Positions 44,441 to 52,830 of a DNA stretch of 64,000 nt are shown one piece after another. This stretch comes from Bradyrhizobium sp. CCGB12 (GTDB lineage Bacteria > Pseudomonadota > Alphaproteobacteria > Rhizobiales > Xanthobacteraceae). The notes under the pieces are model-generated. The model searched no databases. It saw only the letters and a program-made list of their open reading frames with translations, and was not told the origin of the DNA. Both the position numbers and the translations under genes were made by a program. Every line of letters starts with the position of its first letter. The stretch's first letter is position 1. The stretch is from positions 186,001 through 250,000 of the forward strand of contig NZ_JANADO010000002.1 in NCBI RefSeq assembly GCF_024199845.1. The letters run 5' to 3'.

Positions 44441-45217
44441 TCAGCGCCCAGTCTTGTCGATGTCGGCTTTGGTTTTCTTCACCGTATCAGCAACTCTCTC
44501 CGTACGCTCGGTCGCTTCTTTGCGCACCACCAGTTCTTCACCGGCTCGAACATCCTTCTGGACCACGGGCTCCTCATGCAGTTCTCGCACTTCGTACTCA
44601 CGCTCCAGAGGTTGCCCTGTCGCAGCTCCTCTGGCTGGACGGCGTTCGACGACTGTTCGCTCATCGCGCAATCGCACGTCCTTTTGCACGGGCTCCTCGA
44701 CTACGTAGGTTTTTATATGCTTGACGGTCTCGGTGGCACGTTTGCCAACCTTCATTTCTTCTTCCGGGAGAGGGATGATCTTCTCGCGTTCCGCGCCTTG
44801 AGAGACATACCCTTCTTGCGTCATCGCGCTTCCTGATACTCCGCTTCCGACCGCTGTCGAGCCATCCCTGTTTTCTTGGTGAATTTCGACGGGATTGTAC
44901 CCTTGCATCACACCTTCAATACGGTCGAGATCGGCCATGGTGGGTGCATCCACTAACACCGACAACGCGGCACCGCTTCTTTCCATGTGGCTTTCATAAA
45001 GACGGCGCTCGTCTTCCGGCACATCGCTTCCAAACAGCCAGTCCCAGAAGCTTTCTCCATCCGAGCTGGCGCTTACTCTTTCACTGCTTGAGGCCTGTGA
45101 TGGTTGATTGCTTAGCCTCACATGATCTGCCGGAACGCCCGATCCGACCACAGCACGGTAGGCTTGCTCCGCATCGTTGCGGGAGTTGTATACTGCTACT
45201 ACGCATTGTCCTTGCAT
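44441..45217 (-). CDS. YsnF/DUF2382 stress protein with N-terminal general-stress domain
   Basis: 258 residues from ATG 45217 (MQGQCVVAVYNSRNDAEQAY), with GGAGGT 7 bases upstream. Residues 1-~110 resemble the YflT/'heat-induced stress protein' domain; ~135-245 is DUF2382: IIPLPEEEMKVGKRATETVK, TYVVEEPVQKDVRLRDERTV VERRPA, EYEVRELHEEPVVQKDVRAG EELVVRK. DUF2382 is a charged repeat-like beta domain common in stress-tolerant bacteria; its activity is unknown. It has an EcfG-like promoter. Confidence 0.85.
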   Translation of the reverse strand: MQGQCVVAVYNSRNDAEQAYRAVVGSGVPADHVRLSNQPSQASSSERVSASSDGESFWDWLFGSDVPEDERRLYESHMERSGAALSVLVDAPTMADLDRIEGVMQGYNPVEIHQENRDGSTAVGSGVSGSAMTQEGYVSQGAEREKIIPLPEEEMKVGKRATETVKHIKTYVVEEPVQKDVRLRDERTVVERRPARGAATGQPLEREYEVRELHEEPVVQKDVRAGEELVVRKEATERTERVADTVKKTKADIDKTGR

Positions 45218-45244
45218 GTTTACCTCCTCAATGGACATGCGCTC

Positions 45245-45269
45245 AACGCGAGCTTCAACGCATCGTTCT
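45245..45269 (-). promoter_or_regulatory. EcfG-type general-stress promoter
   Basis: On the minus strand AGAAC (45269-45265), 16 bases, CGTT (45248-45245), 28 bases before the YsnF start. One mismatch in the -35 (A for G). Confidence 0.5.
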
Positions 45270-45389
45270 TAATTTTCTCGCAAAGTTTTATCCTGCACGG
45301 CGCCTGACATTGGCTTCTACGAGAGTGGCAGCGCTCGTAGCGTACCGTCACCAAAGGCGGCGCCTCTGTCGCAAGATCAGACTGAAGCG

Positions 45390-45510
45390 CCAACCCTCTG
45401 CCCCAAATGTAGGACGCCAACAAAGCTGGTGGAGCGTCTTCGGAACCAGAAAACCTGCTCGTTACGTCCGGCTCGTCACATGCAAGTGCGGGAGCTGGTC
45501 TGGGAGGGAT
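45390..45510 (+). pseudogene. Zinc-ribbon protein remnant
   Basis: APTLCPKCRTPTKLVERLRN QKTCSLRP, and in the next frame VTCKCG. The two C-x-(2)-C knuckles of a small zinc ribbon are in different frames, and the start is missing. Confidence 0.4.
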
Positions 45511-45550
45511 AAGATGACAGGAGCGTTTGTACCATTGTGGTGGTGTACCC

Positions 45551-45630
45551 GCATCACCGGCCAAGGCTTTGCCCGTAGGTGTCGGTGGCTTAGAGACGCT
45601 TCGCGCTCCCGCCTGCAAGGCAGAGGGAGC
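45551..45630 (+). promoter_or_regulatory. Structured 5' leader hiding a ribosome binding site, copy 2
   Basis: Same order as 30589-30666: CACCGG...GTCGGTGG stem with inner AGGC/GCCC, AGAGAC linker, then GCTCCC paired with GGGAGC (to 45630). The GGGAG arm again lies 6 bases before an ATG (45636). Differences from copy 1 fall mainly in loops. Confidence 0.55.
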
Positions 45631-45635
45631 GACCC

Positions 45636-45743
45636 ATGTACGAGCCGACCAGTAACGAGCATATCAAGCTACGGCGGGATCTCGCATCCGATGATGCAGA
45701 GGGTGATCGCCCGAGCACGGGAGATCATTGCTTGCGGCGTTAA
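45636..45743 (+). pseudogene. Small protein of the 'TFLGR' family, copy C, frameshifted
   Basis: The in-frame product is only MYEPTSNEHIKLRRDLASDD and 15 more residues. In another frame the region reads RVIARAREIIACGVNMLRQP VPSTFL, matching the family pattern IAEKARQLLRQAAPDTFL at 30673. So this is a frameshifted family member still carrying its leader. Confidence 0.5.
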
Positions 45744-45848
45744 CATGCTGCGCCAGCCAGTGCCGTCAACCTTTCTCCCCGCACACTGGCCGATCTTTCC
45801 TTGTTCCATCTTTCTCCGGTAAGATCGTTCCATTGGTACGACTGTCAT

Positions 45849-46018
45849 GGACGACCGGGCTTACATCCTGGACGATGATGGCAGCTGGCGTGCACGAGCT
45901 GGATTGCACCAGTGATGACGACGCCAAACAGCAAGCCGCCAAGTTTGTGGATGGTCAGGATTTAGAGGTGGCACCTAGTCGCCGGGTCGCCATCTTGAAG
46001 CACCACACAAGGCATTAA
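45849..46018 (+). pseudogene. Small hypothetical protein, frameshifted paralogue of 56257-56439
   Basis: MDDRAYILDDDG, then in the next frame VHELDCTSDDDAKQQAAKFV DGQDLEVAPSRRVAILKHHT RH. The layout (Y-x-x-D-x-x-G, D-D-x-A-K-x-x-A-x-x-x-x-D, R-R-V-x-x-L) equals the intact gene at 56257. A compact trailer hairpin follows the stop. Confidence 0.55.
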
Positions 46019-46039
46019 GGCCGCCTCCGCTGGTGGCCT
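46017..46039 (+). terminator. GGCCGCC-type trailer hairpin
   Basis: AGGCC (46018-46022) pairs with GGCCT (46035-46039) around GCCTCCGCTGGT. It begins within the TAA stop codon of the preceding gene. Confidence 0.55.
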
Positions 46040-46111
46040 CTTCATGCTGGCGGGTATGCTCGTCTCCTTTGATCTAGCTCAAGCGATATGGGCGTTGCCC
46101 TTCCATCGGGC

Positions 46112-46246
46112 CATGCCCAACCCCGATAAACAGCCTGAGCGTAAGGAGGCAAGCCAAGGCGCTTGGACGAGGTGCGCCGTGTCATTGAGGAGTACGCGGC
46201 TGATCCCCGGAAGATCATCAGGAAGCTCCGCCAAAACGATAATTGA
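46112..46246 (+). pseudogene. Small charged protein, frameshifted
   Basis: MPNPDKQPERKEASQ in one frame and LDEVRRVIEEYAADPRKIIR KLRQNDN in another, ending at TGA 46244, followed directly by GACCGCCTC (a trailer motif variant). A helical, charged small protein broken by one indel. Confidence 0.45.
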
Positions 46247-46516
46247 GACCGCCTCATGTGTGGATGGCCCCGTCCTGCAAGAGATATTTTCGTGATGAGC
46301 AGTGGTCGCTTGCAGCCATGTGTCCGGCCTTTATGCTTGCCGTACATAACCGCTGGCCTTGATGGATTCCGCGGATCAGAGCGCCACTGAGGCGGTCAGG
46401 TTTCCCTCGATCCGTCGGGTGACCGACACTGCATAACGTGTTGCCGTCGTGTTCTAATTGGCTAGGAACTAAAAACATGGGTTAATTGATCACGCGTGCA
46501 CGGAGCGGAACTGATC

Positions 46517-46774
46517 ATGACGCGCTATTATTTCGATCTGGTGGATCAAGACGGCGTTGTGGTCGACGAGGAGGGTCTAGAGTTCTCTGACATGGAGGGG
46601 GTCGAGTACGAAGCGGCCCGGGCCATGGCGGACGCGGCTCGCGAGAGCTTTCACCGACCGATCACCCCAGGAGAATCTACGATTGAGGTTCGCGACGATC
46701 TTGGACCAATTATGCGGGTGCGGTTCAAGGTCGAGATAGAGCGCCTCAGAAGCAGTAAGACCGCCACAGCTTAG
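46517..46774 (+). CDS. DUF6894 family protein
   Basis: 85 residues from ATG 46517: MTRYYFDLVDQDGVVVDEEG LEFSDMEGVEYEAARAMADA, then STIEVRDDLGPIMRVRFKVE. Compared with its paralogue at 29723, one base is missing near 46750, so the original stop is skipped. The last residues (RSSKTATA) are translated from what used to be the trailer hairpin. It is probably still folded, since the change affects only the end. Function unknown. Confidence 0.78.
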   Translation: MTRYYFDLVDQDGVVVDEEGLEFSDMEGVEYEAARAMADAARESFHRPITPGESTIEVRDDLGPIMRVRFKVEIERLRSSKTATA

Positions 46775-47007
46775 GTCGGGCACTTCTCGACAGAGCAAGG
46801 GCGCCTAGTTCGCGAGCCGAAGAGTGGTCGCTAGAGGTTAGGGACGAAGCGCGGAGGCCGCTCTACTTCATAGTATATCGTCCAGGAGAATGAATTGAGG
46901 CCGCAGGTAGTCGCCACGACAGCAGGTTTTGTTGCCGTTTCCGACTGTCGATGACTTAGTTTGATTTGGCCAGTGGCTTATTGTGATTTTCTGGCGCATA
47001 AAAGGGC

Positions 47008-47204
47008 ATGCCAGACTCTCATCACAGATCCTGTCAGTGTGGGGCGGTCTATAGCCGAACCGAGGCAATGGCCCCGGTCGGCAGATCGCCAGCTTCGAGT
47101 GCTCGATCTGTGGCGCGACCGTGGAATCCTGGAACACCGCTTGGGTGCCCATCTATCGATTGATTGCCGGTCCCGTTCGACCTTCCGGCCCGACCAAAAA
47201 CTAG
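47008..47204 (+). pseudogene. Small zinc-ribbon protein, frameshifted
   Basis: MPDSHHRSCQCGAVYSRTEA MA, then in the next frame RQIASFECSICGATVESWNT AWVPIYRLIAGPVRP. The knuckles C-x-C and C-x-x-C are in different frames: 197 bases instead of a multiple of three. One deleted base near 47075 explains everything. Confidence 0.6.
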
Positions 47205-47526
47205 CGAAGCGCGGCCGGATTCGCCCAATAATGGCAGAGTCGTTCGGCAATTCACTCACGCTGGTTGAAGTAACCTCAGACGATGGGCCGAGGCAAACGA
47301 GCCAGATGTTCTAGCCTTAGCCAAACCCACGCAGGCGTAAACTTTGGTGCTCGCGGCTATCCTTGGAGGCTGAACGGCAGAAGTCGTAGCGGCCGTTCTG
47401 ACAGAAAAGCAGCAAAGGATGTTCGAGGAGTTCAACCTAGAGCCCGGCGACGTTTACGGCTCAGGATAGGGTCACCTCGCTTGGTGACCCTGCGTCTGGC
47501 GACCATGTCACGCTTTTAAGTAGGAA
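47205..47526. other. Remnant of a small gene and a hairpin
   Basis: One frame reads TAEVVAAVLTEKQQRMFEEF NLEPGDVYGSG to a TAG at 47467, the tail of an unknown small protein. Directly after it AGGGTCACC (47468-47476), TCGCTT, GGTGACCCT (47483-47491) forms a perfect 9-base-pair hairpin, a likely terminator. Confidence 0.45.
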
Positions 47527-47539
47527 TACCAACTTGCGA

Positions 47540-47738
47540 TAGGTCAAGCGAAGTGGTTTAACGCTACCAAAGGCTACGGCTTTATTGCTCCTGATGGTGG
47601 GCCAGACGTCTTTCGCGCACATCAGTGCGGTTGAGAAAGCCGGCTACACGGGCTTGGCCTAGGGCGCGCATGTTAGCTACGAGGTGAGGGCCGGGAGTTC
47701 CGGTAAGGTGTCCGCGGAAAGCCTGCGGATTGGTTGAC
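47540..47738 (+). pseudogene. Cold-shock protein (CspA family), broken
   Basis: [22 protein letters not shown], then a one-base insertion, [41 protein letters not shown]. The RNA-binding motifs K-G-Y-G-F-I and V-F-x-H-I are readable. The start codon region, one frameshift and one nonsense codon (expected Glu) are all lesions. Confidence 0.75.
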
Positions 47739-47753
47739 GCGCAGGGATCGAAC

Positions 47754-47891
47754 CTAGCGGCCCGGAGACCGCCGGATTTCGGACTGCTCTAGCCGGTCGT
47801 GCCCCTTCTGAATCTCGTGTTGTGAGAGCCAGAGCTCGAACAGGAACAGCGATCCCGCGAGTGCAGCTAAGCCGAAGACGAACCTCATCAT
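47754..47891 (-). CDS. Small membrane protein (45 aa)
   Basis: MMRFVFGLAALAGSLFLFEL WLSQHEIQKGHDRLEQSEIR, ending RSPGR. One membrane helix or uncleaved signal followed by an amphipathic charged helix. It is read in the same direction as 47942-48118, 50 bases downstream. Not identified further. Confidence 0.45.
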   Translation of the reverse strand: MMRFVFGLAALAGSLFLFELWLSQHEIQKGHDRLEQSEIRRSPGR

Positions 47892-47941
47892 AGGAGCGGA
47901 AATGCTTTGTTTGCTTGCCTGTTCCTATCCGAGCTGTCGTT

Positions 47942-48118
47942 CTATCGTCCGTGCGGAACAGCGTGCCTGCAAACCAGGAATGTGCAGGCGCGCCATATCT
48001 GCTCGCCTCTCATGAGCCAGCAAACTGCATGGCCGGGGGTTAGCTCCCAAGCGATCTTATGAACATCTTCGGATAGGACTGTATCCGAGATCAGCTTGAG
48101 CTTCTCATCCACCCTCAT
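47942..48118 (-). CDS. Small hypothetical protein (58 aa)
   Basis: MRVDEKLKLISDTVLSEDVH KIAWELTPGHAVCWLMRGEQ, ending with a Cys-containing tail (CTFLVCRHAVPHGR). It has a clean frame and protein-like composition; no family recognised. Confidence 0.4.
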   Translation of the reverse strand: MRVDEKLKLISDTVLSEDVHKIAWELTPGHAVCWLMRGEQIWRACTFLVCRHAVPHGR

Positions 48119-48194
48119 AATGGCACCGCACTAGCCTGCAGATGCCGGCAGTGCGCAGCAACTTATAGGCCAGAACATGCCAGCAAGCGCTGCC

Positions 48195-48219
48195 GGAACG
48201 CCTGCGGGCTCTCATCGTT
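48195..48219 (+). promoter_or_regulatory. EcfG-type general-stress promoter
   Basis: GGAAC at 48195-48199, 16 bases, CGTT at 48216-48219: an exact consensus match, 21 bases before ATG 48241. Confidence 0.7.
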
Positions 48220-48240
48220 GTCGCCGATCAGGAGGCCCGC

Positions 48241-48456
48241 ATGAAAATGACCCTTTCCACGACGGCACTTCAAGTTCTTCTCGCGACCTCGGCTGTCGCG
48301 GACGAAATACCTCAGCCGAAGATCCAGCAAGTCCGCGATTCCGCGACGGAAGCGGCAGACTGTTCAAAGCAGGTTTGGCCGCATTTCTCGGATGCCTGCC
48401 TCCGCTCGGAAGGTAAGGGAATTTCCGTCCGGGTCGTCACCACCGAACGTCGTTAG
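48241..48456 (+). CDS. Small secreted protein (71 aa)
   Basis: MKMTLSTTALQVLLATSAVA DE is a signal peptide cleaved after AVA. The mature part contains ADCSKQVWPHFSDACLRSEG KGISVRVVTTERR, with two cysteines that could form a disulfide. This Cys-x-x-x-W-P-x-F-S-x-x-C-L pattern recurs in short Bradyrhizobium exported proteins. GGAGG precedes the start. Confidence 0.7.
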   Translation: MKMTLSTTALQVLLATSAVADEIPQPKIQQVRDSATEAADCSKQVWPHFSDACLRSEGKGISVRVVTTERR

Positions 48457-48647
48457 GTGATGAAACCGCTGGATCGAACCCTTCGTGCGCTCCCATTCCA
48501 GTACAGGAACAAGTGGCAAGGGGCCGCTCGACGTTGGCCCGCAAGCGAGCTCGATTGCGCGCCGATGCCGCAGAAGTCGAGGAGTGATCAGCTTGGAACG
48601 GAGAGCGTCTTGCTGCCTTTTCCTGTAAGGCATGGAGGAGGCGTAAG

Positions 48648-49133
48648 ATGAGCGACTGGGAAAACGCTATCAGACTAGCGATTGCGCTGGCTTCGCTGGC
48701 CTTCGTGCCTTGCACTGCGGCATCGGCGCAGCCTGTGAGATGGACCACTTACACCATACCTGAGACCGGCACGTCCGTTGACTTTCCTGCCTCGATTTTC
48801 ACCGACGTGGCCGGCAAACCCGACGGTCGAGGACAGCGTTTTCGTACCGCCGATGGCCGGGCGGACTTTACCATCCAGGCGGTCCCGAACGTCTCCAACG
48901 ATTCGCCGGCTGCCTTCCTCGCGAAGAAGCTTCCACCGCCGCGTATCCAGTACAAGCGGGTGACATCGCGGTTTTTCGCGGTCTCCAGCTACAAAGGGGA
49001 CAAGGTCTGGTATGATCGCTGCAACTTCTCGAGCGGAAACGTCCACTGCGTGCTGATCAACTATCCGGCCAGCGAAGAGCATGATTGGGACGACATCGTT
49101 ACCCGCATCAGCTTATCGCTCCGAGGCAGATAG
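48648..49133 (+). CDS. Secreted conserved hypothetical protein (161 aa)
   Basis: Signal peptide about 1-28 (LAIALASLAFVPCTAASAQP). The mature domain reads WTTYTIPETGTSVDFPASIF, RTADGRADFTIQAVPN, SRFFAVSSYKGDKVWYDRCN and ISLSLRGR. It resembles small periplasmic proteins of unknown function in Bradyrhizobium, with conserved aromatic residues and two Cys (RCN, HCV). AGGAGG lies before ATG 48648. Confidence 0.7.
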   Translation: MSDWENAIRLAIALASLAFVPCTAASAQPVRWTTYTIPETGTSVDFPASIFTDVAGKPDGRGQRFRTADGRADFTIQAVPNVSNDSPAAFLAKKLPPPRIQYKRVTSRFFAVSSYKGDKVWYDRCNFSSGNVHCVLINYPASEEHDWDDIVTRISLSLRGR

Positions 49134-49909
49134 CGCTTCCGGCCGCTGCGGGCTTCCGTGAGAGCATCGGCGCGGTACTTGCCGGTCCCACCGATCTGTG
49201 CAGTTCGCGACGGACACATGCGCGACTTTTCGAGTCTCCATTTCACGCTGAGGATCAGGAGGAGACTCATCCGTCGAATATTACTAGCTTGGCACCAAAT
49301 CAGTCTGCTTAGGCCAAACCGGGGCAAGTGTCTGCACGCGAGCATGGTGTGCCCGCTTCCGGGACACGTCTAAAGCGCACTCTGCGTTGCCGCACGTAAC
49401 GCCTCAGCCTGATGATCTATCTTGGCACCTAGCACTAACCGAATCGATCCTGCCATTGTGTTTCCTAACGGACTAAGAGAACATAACCAGATGTCGGGAA
49501 GACTTGGCAAAATGCCTGTCGCCGCTTTGAGCAAAATGGGAGGACGCCTCACCGCGTCGTACAAAAAGAACCCCGCCCAAATGGGGGATGAGCCGGGGCC
49601 TTGAGGTGTGCCCTAGGGCGACGCCCGAGGGCGTCGGGTAAAGTTGGCAAAAGCCCACAATGTTCCTGGGTCGCAGAGTTCCCCGCAGCCAAACATCAAC
49701 TGCGCAATGGAAAGGCCGCGCCACGCCGATCTTGCGACCGAGTTGCGCCTCGATGAAGTCAGGGCGTCGGATATCTCGTGTCCCCGCCGCCGACCCGGCG
49801 CTCCAGAGCTCGTGGGCAACGTCGTCGCCGGCGTTCCTCGACCAACCCTCGGGATTGACTGCAACGACACGATAGCAGCAGAACGGTCAGGTCACAGTGG
49901 CTTTCAAAA
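49134..49909. other. Long stretch without a recognised gene
   Basis: A frame at 49422-49604 (MAPSTNRIDPAIVF) ends beside a worn hairpin (CCCCGCC near 49571 with GGGG near 49596), but I cannot support it as a gene. The stress promoter for DUF3606 lies at the right edge. Confidence 0.35.
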
Positions 49910-49934
49910 GGAACGCGCCGTTCCGACGGGCGTT
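49910..49934 (+). promoter_or_regulatory. EcfG-type general-stress promoter
   Basis: GGAAC at 49910-49914, 16 bases, CGTT at 49931-49934: an exact consensus match, 27 bases before the DUF3606 start. Confidence 0.75.
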
Positions 49935-49961
49935 CTCCTCTCCAAATCAGGGAGGATTAAC

Positions 49962-50153
49962 GTGACTGATAACCTCACCAAGCAAGGTCAGCCCGACCGC
50001 AGCAAAATAAACATGCATGAGGCTCACGAGGTAAAGTACTGGGCGCATGCGCTCGGCGTGACCCGTGAAGAGCTTCAGAAAGCTATCGATAAGGTCGGCA
50101 ATTCCGCAGCTACGGTCCGTAAGGAGTTGGGCAAGGAGTCGAACGCGCAATGA
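49962..50153 (+). CDS. DUF3606 domain protein (63 aa)
   Basis: From GTG 49962, with GGAGGATTAAC just upstream: MTDNLTKQGQPDRSKINMHE AHEVKYWAHALGVTREELQK, then AIDKVGNSAATVRKELGKES NAQ. Q-P-D-R-x-K-I-N-x-x-x-x-x-E-V-x-Y-W and V-G-N-S-A-A-x-V-R are the family signature. These are small stress-induced proteins of unknown mechanism. The GTG start is chosen for the ribosome binding site and family fit. The stop runs into GGGCCGCC (trailer motif). Confidence 0.82.
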   Translation: MTDNLTKQGQPDRSKINMHEAHEVKYWAHALGVTREELQKAIDKVGNSAATVRKELGKESNAQ

Positions 50154-50270
50154 GGGCCGCCACTGGCTGCTGTTCTACATCGACATCGCGATAGCCCTTT
50201 ATGTCTGGAGACACGGCTGCAGACCTAAACCGAAATTGCTGCCACACTTAGAAATGTGCGTGCCAGTGTC

Positions 50271-52226
50271 CTAAGGATTAGACCTGTCCAACATCTCGCG
50301 CACCTTCAACGCCAGCTTCGCCTGGGTAACGGGCTTTTCGAGCAGATCAACGCCTTCGTCCAACCTTCCTTGATGCACGACGGCATTTCGGGAGTATCCG
50401 GTCATGTACAGCATTTTGAGACGAGGTCGAATCTGCTGCGCCCGCCGGCCTAGCTCGCGCCCATTGATGCCCGGCATCACCACGTCGGTCAACAGCAAGT
50501 CTACCTGTTGATTCTCCTGCAACAAAATAGTCAACGCGGCTTGCGCGCTGCCCGCCGATACCACGCGATAGTTGAGATCCCGCAAGACGTCCGAGACATA
50601 AGTCCTCAGGTCGGCATCGTCTTCGACGACGAGGATGGTCTCCACCGCCTCTCCTTCGGCAAAGGGTTCCTCCGCGTCGTCCGCGGCGGGCTGCGCGCTG
50701 CCGTGGTAGCGCGGGAAGTACATCCTGATGCTCGTACCCTCGCCGACTTCGCTATAGATTTTTACATTGCCACCGGACTGCTTGACAAAGCCGTAGACCT
50801 GGCTGAGCCCGAGGCCGGTTCCTTGGCCGGGCTCCTTAGTCGTGAAAAATGGTTCAAACGCGTGGTTCAACACCTCGGTGCTCATGCCCGTGCCCGTGTC
50901 ACTCACGCAAATGACGACGTACTGACCAGCAGCAAGCTCCGGGTTGGCGCGGAAATAATCCTCGTCTGCTGACACGTTTGCGGCCTCAACCGTCAGCTTT
51001 CCACCGTTTGGCATCGCATCGCGAGCGTTGATCGCAAGATTGACGATGGCGGACTCGAGGTGGTTGACGTCCGCTTCGATCTGCCAGAGGCCGGCCCCGC
51101 CGACCGTCTGTACCTCGACGCGCTCGCCTATGGTACGCTGCAAGAATTCCTGCAGACCACTGAGAAAGTTGTTCAGGTTGATCGGCTTTGGATCGAGTGC
51201 CTGGCGGCGCGAGAACGCGAGCAATCGGCTGGTCAGGGCTGCGGCTCGTTGGGCGCCACGCTTCGCATTCGCCAACGCACGGTGAAGATTTGGACCTCCA
51301 ACGTGCCGGCTGTTGCGTTCGGCGTTTTCGAGATTCCCAAGCACGATCATGAGCAGATTGTTGAAGTCGTGCGCGATGCCTCCACTGAGCTGGCCGATGG
51401 CTTCCAACTTCTGGGACGCAACAAGCTGTTCCTGAACCGCCTTCAGTTCGTCCTGCGCCTGCTTGCGTTCGGTGAGATCGCGCGTAACTTTGGCAAAGCC
51501 GATGAGGGCGCCGGTCTCATCAGTAATCCGATCAATAACGACCGACGCCCAGAAGCGTGTTTCATCCTTGCGCACGCGCCAGCCTTCAGCTTCAAACCGC
51601 CCCAGTTCGGCCGCCTGCGCCAGCGCGGTTTTGGGCACCTCTTTTTCGAGGTCTTCGGGAGTGTAAAACGCACTGAAATGCTGGCCAATGATCTCTTCCG
51701 GAGCGTAGCCCTTGATGCGCTGAGCACCGGGATTCCACGTCGCAACGTGGCCGGACGCATCCAATTGAAAAATGGCGTAATCAACGACGGCTTCGACAAG
51801 CCGGCGGTATCGCCGCTCGCCTTCCAGCAGTTCCTCGTGAGCCTGCTGTCGTTCGGTGATGTCGCGGGTGACTTTGGCAAAGCCAATCAGCTTGCCCCGT
51901 TCGTCGCGTATGGCGTCGATGACGACCAGCGCCCAGAAACGACTGCCATCCTTGCGTACGCGCCATCCTTCTGACGCGAAGCGTCCAGTCTCCGCAGCGG
52001 TTGCAAGCGCCTTTTCCGGCAGGCCCTTTTTGCGGTCTTCGGGCGTGTAGAAGACAGCTAACGCCTTCCCAATGATCTCGTCACCCGAATAACCCTTGAG
52101 ACGCGCCGCTCCGGTGTTCCAGGTTCTGACAGCCCCGTCGATATCGAGCATGAAAATTGCGTAGTCGACGATGGCGTTGATCAGCAGTTCGAGACTTCGG
52201 GCGTCCCCGACGGGAGGTGTTTTCAT
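50271..52226 (-). CDS. PAS-PAS hybrid histidine kinase
   Basis: 651 residues, no membrane segment. Two near-identical PAS/PAC units (about 10-125 and 140-255, each with DYAIF(M/Q)LD, FYTPED and GWRVRKD and ending IGFAKVTRD(I/L)TER) may bind haem, flavin or another cofactor. The HisKA box is SGGIAHDFNNLL with phospho-His286; the ATPase has N400, the DTGTGM box (~443) and GLGLSQVYG; a C-terminal receiver (~528-650) has Asp581 in LLLTDVVMPG. It probably phosphorylates its own receiver and passes the signal on. No partner gene is adjacent. The tandem PAS suggests duplication within the gene. Confidence 0.92.
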   Translation of the reverse strand: MKTPPVGDARSLELLINAIVDYAIFMLDIDGAVRTWNTGAARLKGYSGDEIIGKALAVFYTPEDRKKGLPEKALATAAETGRFASEGWRVRKDGSRFWALVVIDAIRDERGKLIGFAKVTRDITERQQAHEELLEGERRYRRLVEAVVDYAIFQLDASGHVATWNPGAQRIKGYAPEEIIGQHFSAFYTPEDLEKEVPKTALAQAAELGRFEAEGWRVRKDETRFWASVVIDRITDETGALIGFAKVTRDLTERKQAQDELKAVQEQLVASQKLEAIGQLSGGIAHDFNNLLMIVLGNLENAERNSRHVGGPNLHRALANAKRGAQRAAALTSRLLAFSRRQALDPKPINLNNFLSGLQEFLQRTIGERVEVQTVGGAGLWQIEADVNHLESAIVNLAINARDAMPNGGKLTVEAANVSADEDYFRANPELAAGQYVVICVSDTGTGMSTEVLNHAFEPFFTTKEPGQGTGLGLSQVYGFVKQSGGNVKIYSEVGEGTSIRMYFPRYHGSAQPAADDAEEPFAEGEAVETILVVEDDADLRTYVSDVLRDLNYRVVSAGSAQAALTILLQENQQVDLLLTDVVMPGINGRELGRRAQQIRPRLKMLYMTGYSRNAVVHQGRLDEGVDLLEKPVTQAKLALKVREMLDRSNP

Positions 52227-52399
52227 AAATGTGGGAACCTAACCTGGACACAGACAAACTAGCAGCGAGAGGATGTGGTTCCTGCTCCTTTTGCGTTATA
52301 GCGGCCTCTCCTACGTCCTGATCTCGAGTTGCCAAAATGAGCCGTTTCAATTAGCGCAACTCGCTCAACCTTAGCCCTTTGGGCAACTTTGAGCCTTTC

Positions 52400-52427
52400 T
52401 TAAAAAGAAGTGCCGCCCGGAGGCGGC
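52400..52427 (-). terminator. Terminator of csbD
   Basis: On the minus strand GCCGCC, TCCG, GGCGGC followed by ACTTCTTTTT, lying 26 bases after the csbD stop. Confidence 0.75.
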
Positions 52428-52453
52428 TAATTCTTGGTCTTATATCGTCATTA

Positions 52454-52642
52454 CTATTTCAGGGCATCAGCGGCGTTCCGCGCCGCATCCTTCACATCTC
52501 CCGCAGCGTTGTGCGCGGATCCCTTGGCCTTATCGATCTTGCCTACGGTTTCCATGTCCTTATCCCCAGTAATCTTCCCAGCACCTTCCTTTATGGCGCC
52601 TTTTGCTTTGTCCACAGCGCCCTTTACATGTTCGCGGTCCAT
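52454..52642 (-). CDS. csbD: CsbD-family stress protein
   Basis: 62 residues: MDREHVKGAVDKAKGAIKEG AGKITGDKDMETVGKIDKAK, then GSAHNAAGDVKDAARNAADA LK. The Lys/Ala/Asp-rich helical bundle and G-K-I-T-G-D are typical of CsbD, a sigma-B-type general stress protein in Bacillus and a common EcfG target in rhizobia. AAAGGAACACC supplies the ribosome binding site. An EcfG promoter and a terminator flank it, so it is a single-gene unit. Confidence 0.92.
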   Translation of the reverse strand: MDREHVKGAVDKAKGAIKEGAGKITGDKDMETVGKIDKAKGSAHNAAGDVKDAARNAADALK

Positions 52643-52678
52643 GATGGTGTTCCTTTTGCTATTGGGAGGGATCAGGCC

Positions 52679-52703
52679 AACGAAAGAGTTGCGCAGCGGT
52701 TCC
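52679..52703 (-). promoter_or_regulatory. EcfG-type general-stress promoter
   Basis: On the minus strand GGAAC (52703-52699), 16 bases, CGTT (52682-52679): an exact consensus match, 36 bases before the csbD start. Confidence 0.75.
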
Positions 52704-52830
52704 TCGGAAGTGAGGACCGATCATGAACACATGGAACTTCTTGATTTGGACCCTTGTGCGCGTGCGCGGCGGCGACGTGGGCGCCGGCGTGGTCATCCCC
52801 ACTTAGTGTTGTACCGACATCGGTACACCA

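Noticed and set aside
51060..51974. A 304-codon plus-strand frame
   Set aside because: Antisense shadow of the hybrid histidine kinase, which has full domain support on the minus strand.
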